Positions 12,228 to 23,135 of a stretch of DNA of 64,000 bases are shown piece by piece. Origin of the DNA: Setomelanomma holmii (Eukaryota; Ascomycota; Dothideomycetes; Pleosporales; Phaeosphaeriaceae); assembly GCA_010015745.1 (NCBI GenBank), contig ML978156.1, forward strand, positions 231,635 to 295,634. Direction: 5' to 3'. The notes beneath the pieces are model-generated. The model had not been told where the DNA came from, did no database searches, and was given only the letters and a program-made list of their open reading frames with translations. The position numbers were made by a program, and so were the translations under genes. Each line of letters starts with the position of its first letter. The first letter of the stretch is position 1.

Positions 12228-13172
12228 AGCCTAAGCTGCAGCGATTGGGACCACCTTCTTTTTCTGAGCTGCTTGCGGAGCCGAATCCTGTGCTACAGGT
12301 GTAGCCTTTGTCAGTAGGACCATGTGGGGAGAATCACGATGTAGTATTCGGCCTATTGAGTGAGAGGTCTGTCTACACGAGAGAGAGAGGAAAGGGCGCT
12401 AAGCCTAACCTGGTACTAGTGCTAGAAGATGGGAAGGAACCTGGGGCAGTACACTTACTGCAGGGCGGAGGCCATGGCTGACAGCCTTCTCCTTGGCCGC
12501 GACCTCAGCAGCACCCTCTTCCTTTTGAACGACCTCGGCGGCGGCTTTCTCCGTCTGAGCAGCTTCTGCGGCAGCTTTCTCTTTCTCGGTGGCGCCTGCA
12601 GCGCCCTCAGCTGCGGCGGCAGCGACTGGGAGAAAGATACCTGAATACTGTCAGTCGTGAAGAGGTCTAACGTGTCGCATGAACTCACCCCACTCGTCAC
12701 CCGCAGCGACATTTTTGTTCAAGTTCAGCGTGACCTCATTCTCCTCGAGCTCAAACTCAAGCTCTCCCAGAGTGGCGCTGATAACAAATGCACCAGTCTC
12801 AGGGCATAACTTGCCGATTTGGGCTTTAGTAAACGTCCTTGCCAGACAACCCAGCACTCGCTGGGTCGAAGATATAGGCGATCTATGACAACGTAAGACC
12901 AGCTCCCTTACTCACGGCAAGCGCGACAACGTAAGAATTGGACTCAATGGCTTCGAAGCCTACCGGTACGCCGGCAGTAGCGGCGTCAGCCTTTTCAGTC
13001 ACAGTAATGGAGTCGGCCGCTGCCGCTTAGATCTCATACTCGAACTTGCCGACTGTGCTAGGAGTGAAGACGAAATCTTGTTTCAACTCGCCACCTTGGA
13101 CAGCAACGGCGGCGTCGAACGCCGACCTTTGCACATAGGCGGGGGCACTGTGAGAGCGGTGTGCAAAGTACA
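12228..13172 (-). pseudogene. decayed gene for an alanine/glutamate-rich protein of unknown family
   Basis: A coding trace runs on the minus strand from about 13172 (MYFAHRSHSAPAYVQ) to about 12240 (KKKVVPIAAA, stop). An upstream part (GKFEYEI, SITVTEKAD, NSYVVALA, IAYIFDPASAG) leads to KLCPETGAFVISATLGELEF. A plausible GTGAGT..CAG intron then joins GDEWG to IFLPVAAAAAEGAAG, followed by AEKEK-type repeats. At least three lesions break it: TAA after FEYEI, a TAG in the 33 nt at 12883-12915 (too short for a normal intron) and a one-base frameshift after GKDVY. I do not recognise the family. Confidence 0.55.
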
Positions 13173-14989
13173 TTGCCTCAGGTGAAGGTGACGCGTGTCG
13201 CAGTGTTCAGAGAATTCTTTTCATTGTTGGCATTCCTGTGATGCTCAGATACAGCTCCAAAGTCCTTCCTCAAGTCCAGATGTGAATCCCAGAGCTCGAT
13301 GAAAGACAAAGCTCGCTAGAGCTGAAATATAACTGCGGGTCGACCAGCACCCGTGCAGCTCCTTTTCATGAAGAAGCACCAGTCATTATGCCTGCTACCC
13401 CGATATGAGGTGACCACGAGAGCCAGCTCATTATGACCGCCATCACAAAGTGCGATTTACAGAGACCAGCCCAGACACGCGACCAGCTGCGCGAACGCTT
13501 GGTGTAGGAGTGCTTCTGAACAGACGGGAAGGGACCGCGGGCAAACAAGCACCCTCACAGTGTATCCCAGTGGGTTGGCTATCGACCCAGTATTTCGCAG
13601 TCGGGACACAATGTTCCCTGCCGCCAAAGTGACTCCCACCACGCTCCAGCAGCTCGGAGTCGACGTTGCGCCGGCGCACATCTTCTCGGAGCCATGGCGT
13701 GAGTGGAACCAGCTCATCTCACGCCAACGAAAGCCAACCTATCGTGGATGAACAGTCGACAGGAGCGCTGTCTGCTCGAATTGAATCGAATTTGATGTGA
13801 CACTGCGGGCTGTCCAGCAGGCTGCAGTATCAAGAGGCGTCGACCAAGGTGCTGGTACAGCCGCATCACCAGCATGGCATGTCAAGCTGGTTCTCAAATC
13901 ATGCCACCAGTTAACGATGACCGGCAATGGTCTTCGTCTCGGATGTTGTCGCAACGAGCGAAATAGGTGAGTGACCAAGAGCGGACCTGCCGTCTCGCGA
14001 TATCACCCTGGCAGTCGTCACTTGCGTCCAGCGCAAGGATGCTGCCCCTCCGAGGCTGCGAGATTTGTCCACAGCAGACACAGTGTTGACGATGTCCCAA
14101 GGCGAACGCTCTTTGCTGGGAAGTTTGCTTGTTGCGGAGATTGAAACGACCAGAGATGTCCTACAAGAAGCGGTTAACAGATTGAATGAAGAGGATAGAG
14201 CTCGGTTGCAAGCATGTCGTCGCCTCAAGCTTACAGTTGAGTTGAGTTCTTTGCTGTCATCGATTGTGCGACGTCTGTTAATTGGAATGTCGGAGAACAA
14301 ATTGTTTGATGACAGAAGATGAGGGAGGGAGGGCGAAGTCGAGGTTGAGAGACGCCCGCGCTCGGACCAACTGCTAGCGCTGGTCCTACTGCTGCGTCAA
14401 CGATCTCACAGTGAGAGTGAGCGTAGTACACTCATTGTCTCCTGACTACTGAGAGTGAACGAGTCCATTCTCGCCGAAGATTAGAAGCCGTTACGTACGA
14501 ACTTGGGAGCATGAGGTCCATGGCTAAATTCGAGATGGTGCTCTTGAACAGGCTCAACAGCCACTGAGTTCCTCCGGGACATAGTTGAGGGCTTATATGC
14601 AGGCTGTCCACAGGTCGATGATATGGCGAAGACCATGCTGCACGGTTTCCTGGGAGGTTGAAGGACGATGTCAGACGTGAAATCGTAATGCAAGCTTCAA
14701 TGCGTTTATAGCAGTTGGGTCGATATTCACCTCCTCTAATTATCTCGCCCAGGGTATCATAAACTCCTGATAGTCGTCACGCCCTTTATTGCCTGTAGAC
14801 CCGTCCACGTCACAAGGTGGAAAGGCACTCATGTTCTCCCCTCAAACTTGCTCATGGTGCAGCACAAGTCAAAGCTGGGCCTGCAGAACCGTCCCTTCTG
14901 GTATCCCTGGATACTGACGCAAATATGCAAGCAGCTGCTCCTAACGCGCCTGATCAGTGATAGTGCCGTGAACTGCTCGAGGCGCTCCA
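13173..14989. other. intergenic, about 1.8 kb
   Basis: This is a gene-poor stretch. Open frames on both strands are under 130 codons, overlap each other and show no domain. The frame at 13911-14300 on the minus strand is the longest and unconvincing. Confidence 0.4.
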
Positions 14990-15720
14990 CTAATACCCAT
15001 TATCAAGCAGGAGAAGTCCGTCTGTTCCAGTGCCATCGCCGACTTCGCCCTGCGTAATCTCGTCTTGCGCCTCAGTGCTCATCCGGCCCGTCTCGTCTCT
15101 CATAAACACGTCTTCTTGCCCAATCGGCCGATCGACTTCACCGTCGTGAATGACAACAGCTTCCCTCCTTCTGCGCCTTAAATCTGCAGCGTTCGCATCA
15201 CCGGTCTCGGCAGGAGGCTCGTGTAAGCGCCAGCCATCCCTTACTCTGCCCGAGGGTAGATAGTTGTCTCGTAACACGCCATGCGCGCATAGTAACTCAA
15301 ATGCCAGCGCAGCACGATGTTGCACCTCCTCATCTCGACTGTTCATGTCCTTGAGCAGCAGTTTGCGCGCCGTTTCGTTGGCGTAGAAGCGCTGACAGAG
15401 GATTTTGGTGGCTGAGGAGCGGATTTCGACGTTTGGTGAGGTTGCAAGTGTGAGCAGCGAGCTGGTCTTGATGGCATCTTCTTGGTGTTGAGGGTTGGGT
15501 GGGAGACGTTCGGGGTGCGGGAGGGTATGAGACGGAGGCGGATTGCGGATTTCGGTAAGAGTGCGAATGTTTTGGAGGCCGGCGGACACTTGCTTCACGG
15601 CTATGAATGTGAAGACGCCCAGTTTGCGTTAGACAAGTAGGGTTGGTAGCAGGAATTCTGGGACATACCGAGGCCGAACCAAAGCCAGTGGTCGGGTATG
15701 TTGGCCAGTCTAGAAGCCAT
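14990..15720 (-). CDS. conserved fungal protein with armadillo-like repeats
   Basis: The gene is read as complement(join(14990..15600, 15669..15720)), 220 aa. Exon 1 gives MASRLANIPDHWLWFGLG; a GTATGT..CATAG intron in phase 1 joins it to AVKQVSAGLQNIRTL. The middle (about 65-125) has helical, ARM-like sequence with EIRSSATKIL and EEVQHRAALAFELL. The C-terminus is charged and probably disordered. Comparable proteins starting with a PDHWLWFG-type motif occur across Pezizomycotina without known function, as far as I recall. It is divergent from NOP14, with 247 bp between the two start codons, so the promoters may be shared. Confidence 0.75.
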
Positions 15721-15967
15721 AGCTGAAGACTTGATGTCATGGCGTGAAGTGCTTGAAAGTAAGTTGCACGCGCATATTGAGCATGTTAACGTTGGTGAGG
15801 CTGTCGCAACGGGATCGATGATGTCGGCAGCCGCACGCGAGGGCAGGGGTGGCTGCGGCTAAGTGGACCCCGAAATCTTGGCCGAAATTTTGGAAGGCGC
15901 ATCGTCCAGTAGACCTCCGCAACAGACTGCACGTTACGAAGCCTCTACGCACCTACATTCCCTCAAG

Positions 15968-18493
15968 ATGCCACCCTCGCAGCTAAAGCGGCTGAAAGCC
16001 TCACTCCGCGAACAAGGCATCACCGGTCCCCAGAAATCGAAGAAGCAGAAGAAATCATTAAACAAGAACGCCGACGCCCGCGCCGAAAGATATTCCGCCC
16101 TCGCATCGATCCGAGAATCCTTCAATCCATTCGAGTTCAAGCACCTAGCGCGACCAAAGAAGTTCGAATACGTGTCACAAAATGCTGCAGACTCGAAGAA
16201 AATACTCGGGCGGCCTGGCGTTGCGAAGAGCCAGGGCGAAGAGGCGCGCAGAAAGTCTCTGTTGCCAGAGATGAATCGCAAGAACAAGGTTGGAGGCATT
16301 CTGGATCGTCGGATTGGCGAGAATGATCCAACAATGAGCTTGGACGATCGGATGATGGCTCGATTCGAAAGAGAGCAACAAAGGAAACGAGGCGGAAATG
16401 TCTTCGATCTCGAGGACGGAGATGATGAGGTGCAACTGACGCACGGCGGGCAAAGCTTGACCTTTGACCATGAGATTGGCGACGAAGACTATGACGCAGC
16501 GAGTGTCAGTGGATCAAGTGATGGCGGGGATGGCTTCCTGAAGCGCAAGCGGATGAGAGAAGACGTCGATGGCGAGGAAGTTGAGGACGCGCCTGAAGAA
16601 GAGCAGCCAGAGCGAAAGAAGAGCAAAGCCGAGGTCATGAAGGAAGTCATTGCAAAGTCGAAACTGCACAAGTACGAGCGTCAGGCACAGAAAGAGGACG
16701 ACGACGAACTGCGAGAAGAGCTCGACAAGGACTTCAACGATGTTCTGGCTGCGCTGCGAGGACATATGGAGAAGAAGCCCGAACCAGAAGCGCCGAAGGA
16801 GGCACCAAAGAGCGACTTTGGCATGAACGCTGATCGTGCGGCGCTTCTTGCCGGAATCTCACAAGCTGCGAAAGACAAGGAGTATGATACCCGGGTACGG
16901 CAGATGTTGCAAGACGCCCGCGCAAAACCGACCGAGCGCACAAAGACTGAAGAAGAGAAGGCAAGAGAAGAAGCCAGTCGCTTGAAGGAGCTCGAACAGA
17001 AGCGCATGAAGCGTATGAGAGGCGAGCCAACAAGCGATGACGATGAACCGCAGCAGAAGAAAGACGATGATGAAGAGGATGATGAAGAGGATGAGGATGA
17101 GGACATGGATGACGATGCTGCAGAGTTTGGACTCAAGACCACAATCAAGCCTTCCTCACGACCCGAGGGCGTCGAGGACGAGGACGACTTCCTCGTTGAT
17201 GACGACCTGGTTGCGACAGACTCTGAAGCTGATATGTCCGGCGATGAGTCGGATGATGCATCGGTAGTTGACGACACTATGGCTATGGACGACGACGAAG
17301 CAGATTTCTTGCAGCACGTCTTGCCAGACAAGCCCAAAGAGCAGCCAAAGGCTGTAAACGGTGTGCTCACAATTGGCGCCGGCGCCTCATCTTCGAAACT
17401 TGCGTATACTTATGCATGTCCTCGCTCACACGAGGAGTTGCTGAAGGTGTTCAAAGATGTAGCCGAGCAAGATACTTCGACCGTCATTCAAAGGATACGA
17501 GCGCTCTACCACGCCGGCCTGCACTCGGACAACAAGTACAAGCTTTCTGACTTTGCCTGCGCACTCGTCGACCATATGGCTAATCTTGCCAATCAGTCGC
17601 CACCAGCTTCGCTAGCTGTTATCGAGTCGATAATCCGTCATGTACATTCCTTGTCCAGATCATATCCTGCACAGATTGCAACGCATTTCAGGCAAAACCT
17701 CAAGCAGCTACAAGAATCGAACGACCCCAATCCTGGCGATCTGGCGCTACTCACGGCCATTGGCTCAATATACCCGACATCAGATCACTTCCATCAGGTT
17801 GTCACTCCTGCCATCACGCTTATGGCGCGATGGATGGGTCTAACAACTCCCGCCTCATCGAAGGACGTTGCTACTGGCGCCTACGTCGCTTCACTGTGCC
17901 TTCAATATCAGAGGTTGTCAAAACGTTACATTCCAGAACTGATTCGATACACTACGCTCTGTGTCAAGTCATCACACGCCACGCCCACTCTTCTCACCGC
18001 ACATGCAAAGAACATCATAACTGCCGCCGACGTCTGGTCCACCTCACCATCCTTCATCGAGATCTTCAACCCACTCCTCGCCCCCTTACAGTCCACAAAC
18101 CAAAAGTCCACCCTCCAGTCCCTCAATGCGCGCCTCACAAGCGCCCGACTCCTCCGACGTCCACAGCTACTCCACGACCACCGCCCTCTCCCCATCAAGA
18201 CCAGCATACCCAAGTTCGAAGAATCCTTCGATCCCAACAAGCACTACGATCCCGACAAGGAGCGCTCGGAAGCCGCGAAGCTGCAGAAGGAATATAAGCG
18301 CGAGAAGAAGGGTGCGCTTAGGGAGCTGCGCAAGGACGCGAATTTCATTGCGAGGGAGAAGCTCAAGGAGAAGAAGGATAAGGATCGCGCATATGAACAG
18401 AAGTATAAGAGGCTTGTTGCAGAGATTCAGGGCGAAGAAGGCAGGGAAAAGAATAGCTATGAGAGGGAGAAGAAGAAGAGGCAGAGGGGTTAA
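15968..18493 (+). CDS. nop14: Nop14, small-subunit (90S) pre-ribosome processome protein
   Basis: This is a single-exon gene of 841 aa, near yeast Nop14 (810 aa). The open frame extends upstream, but the first ATG (MPPSQLKRLKASLREQGI, then GPQKSKKQKK) is the typical Nop14 start. NPFEFKHLARPKKFEY follows near residue 60. The middle is highly charged, with an acidic run at about 357-390 and many Lys/Glu helices. The C-terminal third (about 480-760) is the folded Nop14 domain, and the protein ends in a Lys/Arg-rich tail after ESFDPNKHYDPDKE. Nop14 works with Noc4, Emg1 and Utp14 in early 18S rRNA processing and 40S export. Confidence 0.97.
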   Translation: MPPSQLKRLKASLREQGITGPQKSKKQKKSLNKNADARAERYSALASIRESFNPFEFKHLARPKKFEYVSQNAADSKKILGRPGVAKSQGEEARRKSLLPEMNRKNKVGGILDRRIGENDPTMSLDDRMMARFEREQQRKRGGNVFDLEDGDDEVQLTHGGQSLTFDHEIGDEDYDAASVSGSSDGGDGFLKRKRMREDVDGEEVEDAPEEEQPERKKSKAEVMKEVIAKSKLHKYERQAQKEDDDELREELDKDFNDVLAALRGHMEKKPEPEAPKEAPKSDFGMNADRAALLAGISQAAKDKEYDTRVRQMLQDARAKPTERTKTEEEKAREEASRLKELEQKRMKRMRGEPTSDDDEPQQKKDDDEEDDEEDEDEDMDDDAAEFGLKTTIKPSSRPEGVEDEDDFLVDDDLVATDSEADMSGDESDDASVVDDTMAMDDDEADFLQHVLPDKPKEQPKAVNGVLTIGAGASSSKLAYTYACPRSHEELLKVFKDVAEQDTSTVIQRIRALYHAGLHSDNKYKLSDFACALVDHMANLANQSPPASLAVIESIIRHVHSLSRSYPAQIATHFRQNLKQLQESNDPNPGDLALLTAIGSIYPTSDHFHQVVTPAITLMARWMGLTTPASSKDVATGAYVASLCLQYQRLSKRYIPELIRYTTLCVKSSHATPTLLTAHAKNIITAADVWSTSPSFIEIFNPLLAPLQSTNQKSTLQSLNARLTSARLLRRPQLLHDHRPLPIKTSIPKFEESFDPNKHYDPDKERSEAAKLQKEYKREKKGALRELRKDANFIAREKLKEKKDKDRAYEQKYKRLVAEIQGEEGREKNSYEREKKKRQRG

Positions 18494-18819
18494 GAAAGTC
18501 GAGTGGCTACGGTCAGCCACGCTGCGTGTCTGGGCGCATAAGAATTTCAAGCATTTCTGGAAACTGTGCGAACTTTGTGAAATATATTTCTTATCGCGGT
18601 TCATCTCTCTACGACTGGTTGTGTTGTGTGTGATTCTTGTTCGGTCTCCTCAACTCGGTGTACAAGTTTGGGCATTGACTACTCGAGGCTACGGCTGGGC
18701 TGACCGGGCATACGTATAGCGCCTTTGTTGCTGCTTAGCATCTTTGAGCCCGGGGCAACTCGAGCATAGCTGCAATGCCCTCCAAGCACCCCTCAGCGCA
18801 TTGTCGCCTCCCCATGCCA
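18494..18819. other. intergenic, convergent 3' ends
   Basis: This spacer separates the NOP14 stop from the stop of a minus-strand gene. It holds two 3' UTRs and no supported frame. Confidence 0.4.
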
Positions 18820-19488
18820 TTACGCATCGGTCTCCCACCGCACAGCAGCGCCTCGTCCAAGCCCCTTCAACGTCCTCCTCACCGCCACCAACATATTCTC
18901 GCGGCTCCTCGGGCCCACTTTTCTATAACAATCGACCTCTCCAAGAACAGCCACCTTAACTCCGTACAAATTATGCAGAACCGCCTCGGCCGTTCGTTGC
19001 AGATTTGCATCAGAAACGACAAAGCGTCTCAAGCTCTCGAATGTGCGGCGCTGCTGTTTGGTGAACAGGAGCTTCACAGTAGTGATGGCGCTGCGCTGCT
19101 GCGAGGTCAAGCTGGAGGAGAACTTGAAGAAGCATGATTGCCACTGGCTTGAGAAGGTGTTCAGTTGGAAAGGCAGGAGGTGTGTTTCGGAGTGGATTTG
19201 GCGATTGATGGCGGTGATGGCGAGGAGGTGTGCGGGTGGATTCGAAGGAGTGGGATCGGAGGAGTCGGTTTGAATGAGAATGGTGATCGAGTCGAGGATC
19301 TTGAGGATACGGAGTTCGCCGATGTGGAGAATGTATCTGTAGATGATGTTGCGGAGTTCCGGTGGGAGGCTGAGAAAGGGGGAGGCTTGTTGATTATCGG
19401 TGGAGCTGTGTGGTGTGTTAGTGGGGATCCGTGAAACTTTATGATTGATGATGAAGATGGATGCTTACCGTGCTGTGATTGTTGACAT
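18820..19488 (-). CDS. LPxELRNxIY (F-box/2EXR/DUF7730-like) family protein, copy 1
   Basis: The gene is read as complement(join(18820..19405, 19469..19488)), 201 aa, intact. Exon 1 is 20 nt (MSTITA plus two bases); the GTAAGC..CACACAG intron is in phase 2. Exon 2 shows the family signature: FLSLPPELRNIIYRYIL, then INRQIHSETHLLPFQLNTF and AITTVKLLF. The family is common in dothideomycete genomes and often annotated as F-box-like, but no partner or function is established and the F-box link is weak. A damaged sister copy lies directly upstream with the same exon plan and similar promoter sequence, so the pair looks like a tandem duplication. Confidence 0.8.
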
Positions 19489-19841
19489 GGTTGAAGTTAT
19501 CCAAGCGAGGGTTAAGGATGAAAAATATGTCAGTGGATGTGGCTGCAGTGGTAGAGCAAAGTCTCTGCCAGGAAGGTATTATAGGATGAGAACCCCGTGA
19601 TACGTTGGGCGTGAAAGCAAGGTTGCTTGTCCCGAATCGGTTGGGGACTAGCCATGTGAATTGTATCCTTGATCGTTTCGTGCCCTTTGATGACTACATG
19701 TCGTCTTCTGTCTTGAGCATATTCGTCTTGCTTATTCATGTCCATACTTTCTTACGTCCGTTACTGGAGTCCAAGGCTGACTCGAGCGCAGGCACAGCTC
19801 CCTTGATGCAACACTCAACATCTTGTCGCCCTCACGCACGT
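19489..19841. other. promoter region of LPxELRN copy 1
   Basis: This stretch holds the copy 1 promoter and the 3' end of copy 2. It includes the 35-bp element listed separately and further similarity to the copy 2 promoter around 19530-19560. Confidence 0.5.
19588..19622 (-). promoter_or_regulatory. conserved 35-bp upstream element of copy 1
   Basis: These 35 bp match 20666-20700 at 33 positions and contain GGGCGTGAAAGCAAGG in both. The element lies 100-134 bp upstream of the copy 1 ATG. It could be a retained regulatory site or simply common ancestry of the duplicated promoters. Confidence 0.45.
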
Positions 19842-20491
19842 CTAGTCCTCGCCCTCCCACCGCACAGAAGCCTTGAGTCCTTGCAGCATGTCCTTCGCCC
19901 TCAATAAACTCCGCTCGCGTGTACCCGCCTCCACGTCGTAACCATGAACATCGCCAAGGAGAACCAGCCTCAAGCCTTTCAGGGCGTACAACAAGTCTCG
20001 AGTATTCCGATGAATAATTGTAGGCGGGCTAAGAATGGTGTAATGACCGCCGAAGAGGTAGTCACGGCCGGGATAGGGTTTCGCCGCTATCAGCTTGATC
20101 GTGCTAATACCATCGCGCTGGTCCTTAGAGAGGGAGGAGACGAAGTCGTAAGAACAGGAGATATGAGGCTCGATATCGGGTTGAACTGGAAGGGCAGGAG
20201 GCGCGTCTCATTTCGAATTTGGCGACATGCGGCGATGATGGCGAAGAGGTGTGCCGGCGGTCGAATGGCAGAGAAAGGGACCAAGGGATCTGTCTGTACG
20301 AGCATGGTGAAGTCCTTGGCCGACTGCTGCTTACCGAATATGCGGAATTGGCCGACGTGCAGGACGTATGCGTAGATTTTGTTGCGGAGTTCCGCTGGGA
20401 GACGGAGGAAGGGTGAGCTGAGAGGTACGTCAGTAGTAGTTAGCGTGGGGACAATGGTGTTGAGTGCTTACAGCTCTGTGGGTATTGACAT
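19842..20491 (-). pseudogene. LPxELRNxIY family, copy 2, broken by a frameshift
   Basis: The layout is complement(join(19842..20417, 20472..20491)), with a 20-nt exon 1 (MSIPTE plus two bases) and a phase-2 intron exactly as in copy 1. Exon 2 starts FLRLPAELRNKIYAYVLHVG and runs through CRQIRNETRLLPFQFN. There the frame shifts. The true continuation, DFVSSLSKDQRDGISTIKLI through LKASVRWEGED, is in another frame to a stop at 19842. It aligns with copy 1 (SSSLTSQQRSAITTVKLL), so one small indel near 20165-20180 is the simplest cause. Without it the protein would be about 200 aa. Read as is, translation ends at 20090. Confidence 0.75.
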
Positions 20492-21275
20492 GGTGTTGCT
20501 TCCGAGCGCGATGTTGACCATTGATACGTTCTGCGTGGTCAGAAGATAAGAGCTGTAAGAGAAGACGTTGAGTTGAAGTCGTTGACAGTGGATGTAACTG
20601 CAATTAAAGAGCGCAGTCACCGTGGGCGGGGCTTTATGGGTTGAAGGAAAGGGTTAGCGCATGCTGAGAACCCCGTGACACATTGGGCGTGAAAGCAAGG
20701 CCACTGATATTCACTTGTATTCATAATTCCGAAAACGGTTCTGAACACCCAATGGCCAGATTCGGGCTATAAGACGCTGGCTAAGTCGGCGAAGGCGGTG
20801 CGTAACTTCACAATCACGCCATGTGATCTGAGGGGACGAAGAATTTGTGGTCGTAATGAAGAAGTGGCGCACATTGAGGATGTGAGGAAAATGCCGTGGA
20901 GGCGATCATGATCTGAGAATTTGGGTGGCTAGGAGTGACACGGTGCGACCGACTGCTACTCTTCTGGTTAGTCCTTTGTAAAAAGATGTAGAGTTCCATT
21001 TGGTTTAGCTACTCTCTAATTTTACAGCAGTGTTATCATGGTCTCGAATTTTGCGAGTGCACGAATGAACAACGGGATGGAAACTGCGGCAAGGACTGCG
21101 TGAGAGACGAGGCAGTGATCCCCGTGGAATATAGGATCGTTCGACGTTGTTCTACTTCTATGATAGCCCTTCTTCGTCAGCGTCTCGCGCACTACTCATC
21201 TCCTCCGTCATCGAAGTGGAGAGAGGACGACACGAAATGTACGCCTCAGTCGTCCTAACTTTCCACGCTTCGGCC
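20492..21275. other. intergenic, about 0.78 kb
   Basis: This holds the copy 2 promoter with the element at 20666-20700 and otherwise no supported gene. A minus-strand frame at 20814-20999 has no recognisable content. Confidence 0.4.
20666..20700 (-). promoter_or_regulatory. conserved 35-bp upstream element of copy 2
   Basis: This is the partner of 19588-19622 (33 of 35 bases equal), 175-209 bp upstream of the copy 2 ATG. Nearby sequence (about 20580-20610) also resembles the copy 1 promoter. Confidence 0.45.
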
Positions 21276-21936
21276 TCATACAGCTCTTAATTCCACTTTG
21301 ACCATCGCGCTTGCATCGAGGCTCTTGACAATCGGAATCATGCCTTCCAGAGTCCTGGCATCGTGTATCCGGGAGACGACGATGACCCTCCGTAGACCAA
21401 CAAGGTCGACCAGCGGTAGAGGTGTACCCTCACACTGCTTGAGCCAAGTTGGCAGCACAATCTGATTTACTACCCAGACGTATTGTAAACTCCAGTGCAA
21501 GTCGATACAGACAGTTGGTATGGCATGTTGTTAGTCGCGGGTGAGCCAATCAAGTAGTGTATTGAATGCCGGCACATTCTTTAGCACGAACTCGTTTAGC
21601 TTGAAGGGTAGAAGCGCCGCCTCTGCGTTGACTTGTCGGCTGACGAGCAGGACCTGGGAGGGCGGATCAATCTCTTTGTGGAGAAGCTTTCCTGAACGGT
21701 TGGTATACATTTGATAGACCACAAGTCGGGGCTCACTCCTAGGTGAGTCGCGGAAGAAGGAGGGTATGAGACTGCGCCCACCAAGTACGTTCTCGTAAAT
21801 CTTGAGTCGTAGCTCTGCCGGCAGACAGAGAAGCGGGGATAGTCTCTGATTTCGGGTGGTGCTAGATGATCCTCAGTGACTGTTATGAGGCTGGTAATGT
21901 TGAAGCTTACATAGACTCGTTTACAAGGGGCGCCAT
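21276..21936 (-). pseudogene. LPxELRNxIY family, copy 3, with an in-frame stop
   Basis: The layout is complement(join(21276..21862, 21911..21936)). Exon 1 is 26 nt (MAPLVNES plus two bases) and the intron is in phase 2. Exon 2 begins with RNQRLSPLLCLPAELRLKIY, then ENVLGGRS, and continues through SRQVNAEAALLPFKLNEF. A TAA at about 21531 follows LLDWLTRD, but the same frame stays open for 84 more codons (QYVWVVNQIVL, LVGLRRVIVV) to the next stop at 21276. Paralogues have coding sequence at this point, so the TAA looks like a nonsense mutation (CAA to TAA would be enough). A truncated protein of about 120 aa could still be made. Confidence 0.65.
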
Positions 21937-22141
21937 GGTTGAGTAACAAGATGGCGGACAGCGGTGCTTGGTTGAGCGTGCAAAGTGTAGGGAGATTCAG
22001 GGAGAGGAACAAGATGTTTAGGGTTCCATTGATGAGGAGGCGGGAAAGCCTCGGCCTTGCGCTTGTTTTGGGCCATGTGGCTCTAGCAATTGACTGCATG
22101 TGATGACCAGACGCAATATTGCCTCTTCTCTCGTCTTCTGT

Positions 22142-22875
22142 TCAGACTCGCTCTGGCTTTGCCCAAGCGTTCTTGTCGTTTGATCCAATAACCTCGATCT
22201 TGATATCAGAGTCCTCCAGGGCAGTCTTCGAGAACCAGAACCATATTTGTCCAATCAAACGCTCCTTGAAAGCTCCCCAGACGTTGCTAGGCATCTCGTC
22301 GGTCCACTCCACAACGATAAGCTGTAGCGCGGGCAATTCGCCCAGAGCTATCAGCAGATCCTCGACATGGCGCATGAAAGTGACATGATCGGTGACATTT
22401 CTAGTCCCAGGCAAGTAGCCGCCGACATCGCTCGAATTTAAGACAATGCGGATGCGTGTGATAGCGCGGATGCGGTCATAGCCACGGAACAGGCGGGGAA
22501 GTATGTTCAGGAGTCGCAACGCCTCGCCGCCGAAGTCGTTGTGTAAGAATGGCAACATGGCGGCCTCGGTATAGATTTGACGGGAGACGAGCAACAAGTC
22601 AAGCAGACCTCGAGCACTGTGCCAGTCTTTTCTGGAGTCTCGCTGTATCACACAGACGTGTGAGTCACGGTGGTCATTCTTGCGACCTACTGCATAACAA
22701 AACCCGATCTCCTTACCACCTAGCACATGCTCATAGATAGCATTGTGCACTTTTGGAGCAAGACGAAGGAGCGGAGACTGCTTTTGGTTGCGGATGGCAC
22801 TATATACAAGGTCAGTCTATAATAGCTGTTGGTTAGTTTCTTAGTTTACATGGCTGTTTCTCTTGGCGCTGGCAT
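22142..22875 (-). CDS. LPxELRNxIY family protein, copy 4
   Basis: The gene is read as complement(join(22142..22799, 22850..22875)), 227 aa, intact. Exon 1 is 26 nt (MPAPRETA plus two bases) with a GTAAAC donor; the TATATAG acceptor joins in phase 2 to AIRNQKQSPLLRLAPKVHNA. The signature is altered at the core (APKVHNAIY instead of PAELRNKIY) but the rest fits: EHVLGGKEI, VSRQIYTEAAMLPFLHNDF, ITRIRIVLN. The C-terminal half (LIALGELPALQLIVVEWTDE) is well preserved. It is the most upstream of the four minus-strand copies here. Function unknown. Confidence 0.78.
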
Positions 22876-23135
22876 TCTGGTTGTAATTGAGCCCGATCAG
22901 CGCGAAGTCTTGAGGTTGACACGAAGGCGGCGTCGACGTCGAATTGAGTTGAGTAGTTGAGTAGTATGGGCACGAGGAATCTTGATGGCTATAAAGTCAT
23001 AGAAAGAGGGACAGGTAGAAGCTCAAAACATGATAGAGGCTAAAGAGTCGTGCTTCCACTTGGCGTCAGTTTCATTCAAATCATCTGGACTACCTACTTT
23101 TCACATGATATCATGTCAAAGCAGACTCTGCCCGT

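Noticed and set aside
16175..17370. Long Ser-rich minus-strand frames inside NOP14
   Set aside because: They mirror Glu/Asp/Lys codons of NOP14 and have no independent features.
18820..22875. Calling the LPxELRN genes a secondary-metabolite or defence cluster
   Set aside because: No biosynthetic, nuclease or signalling partner lies among them; the cluster is made of paralogues only.
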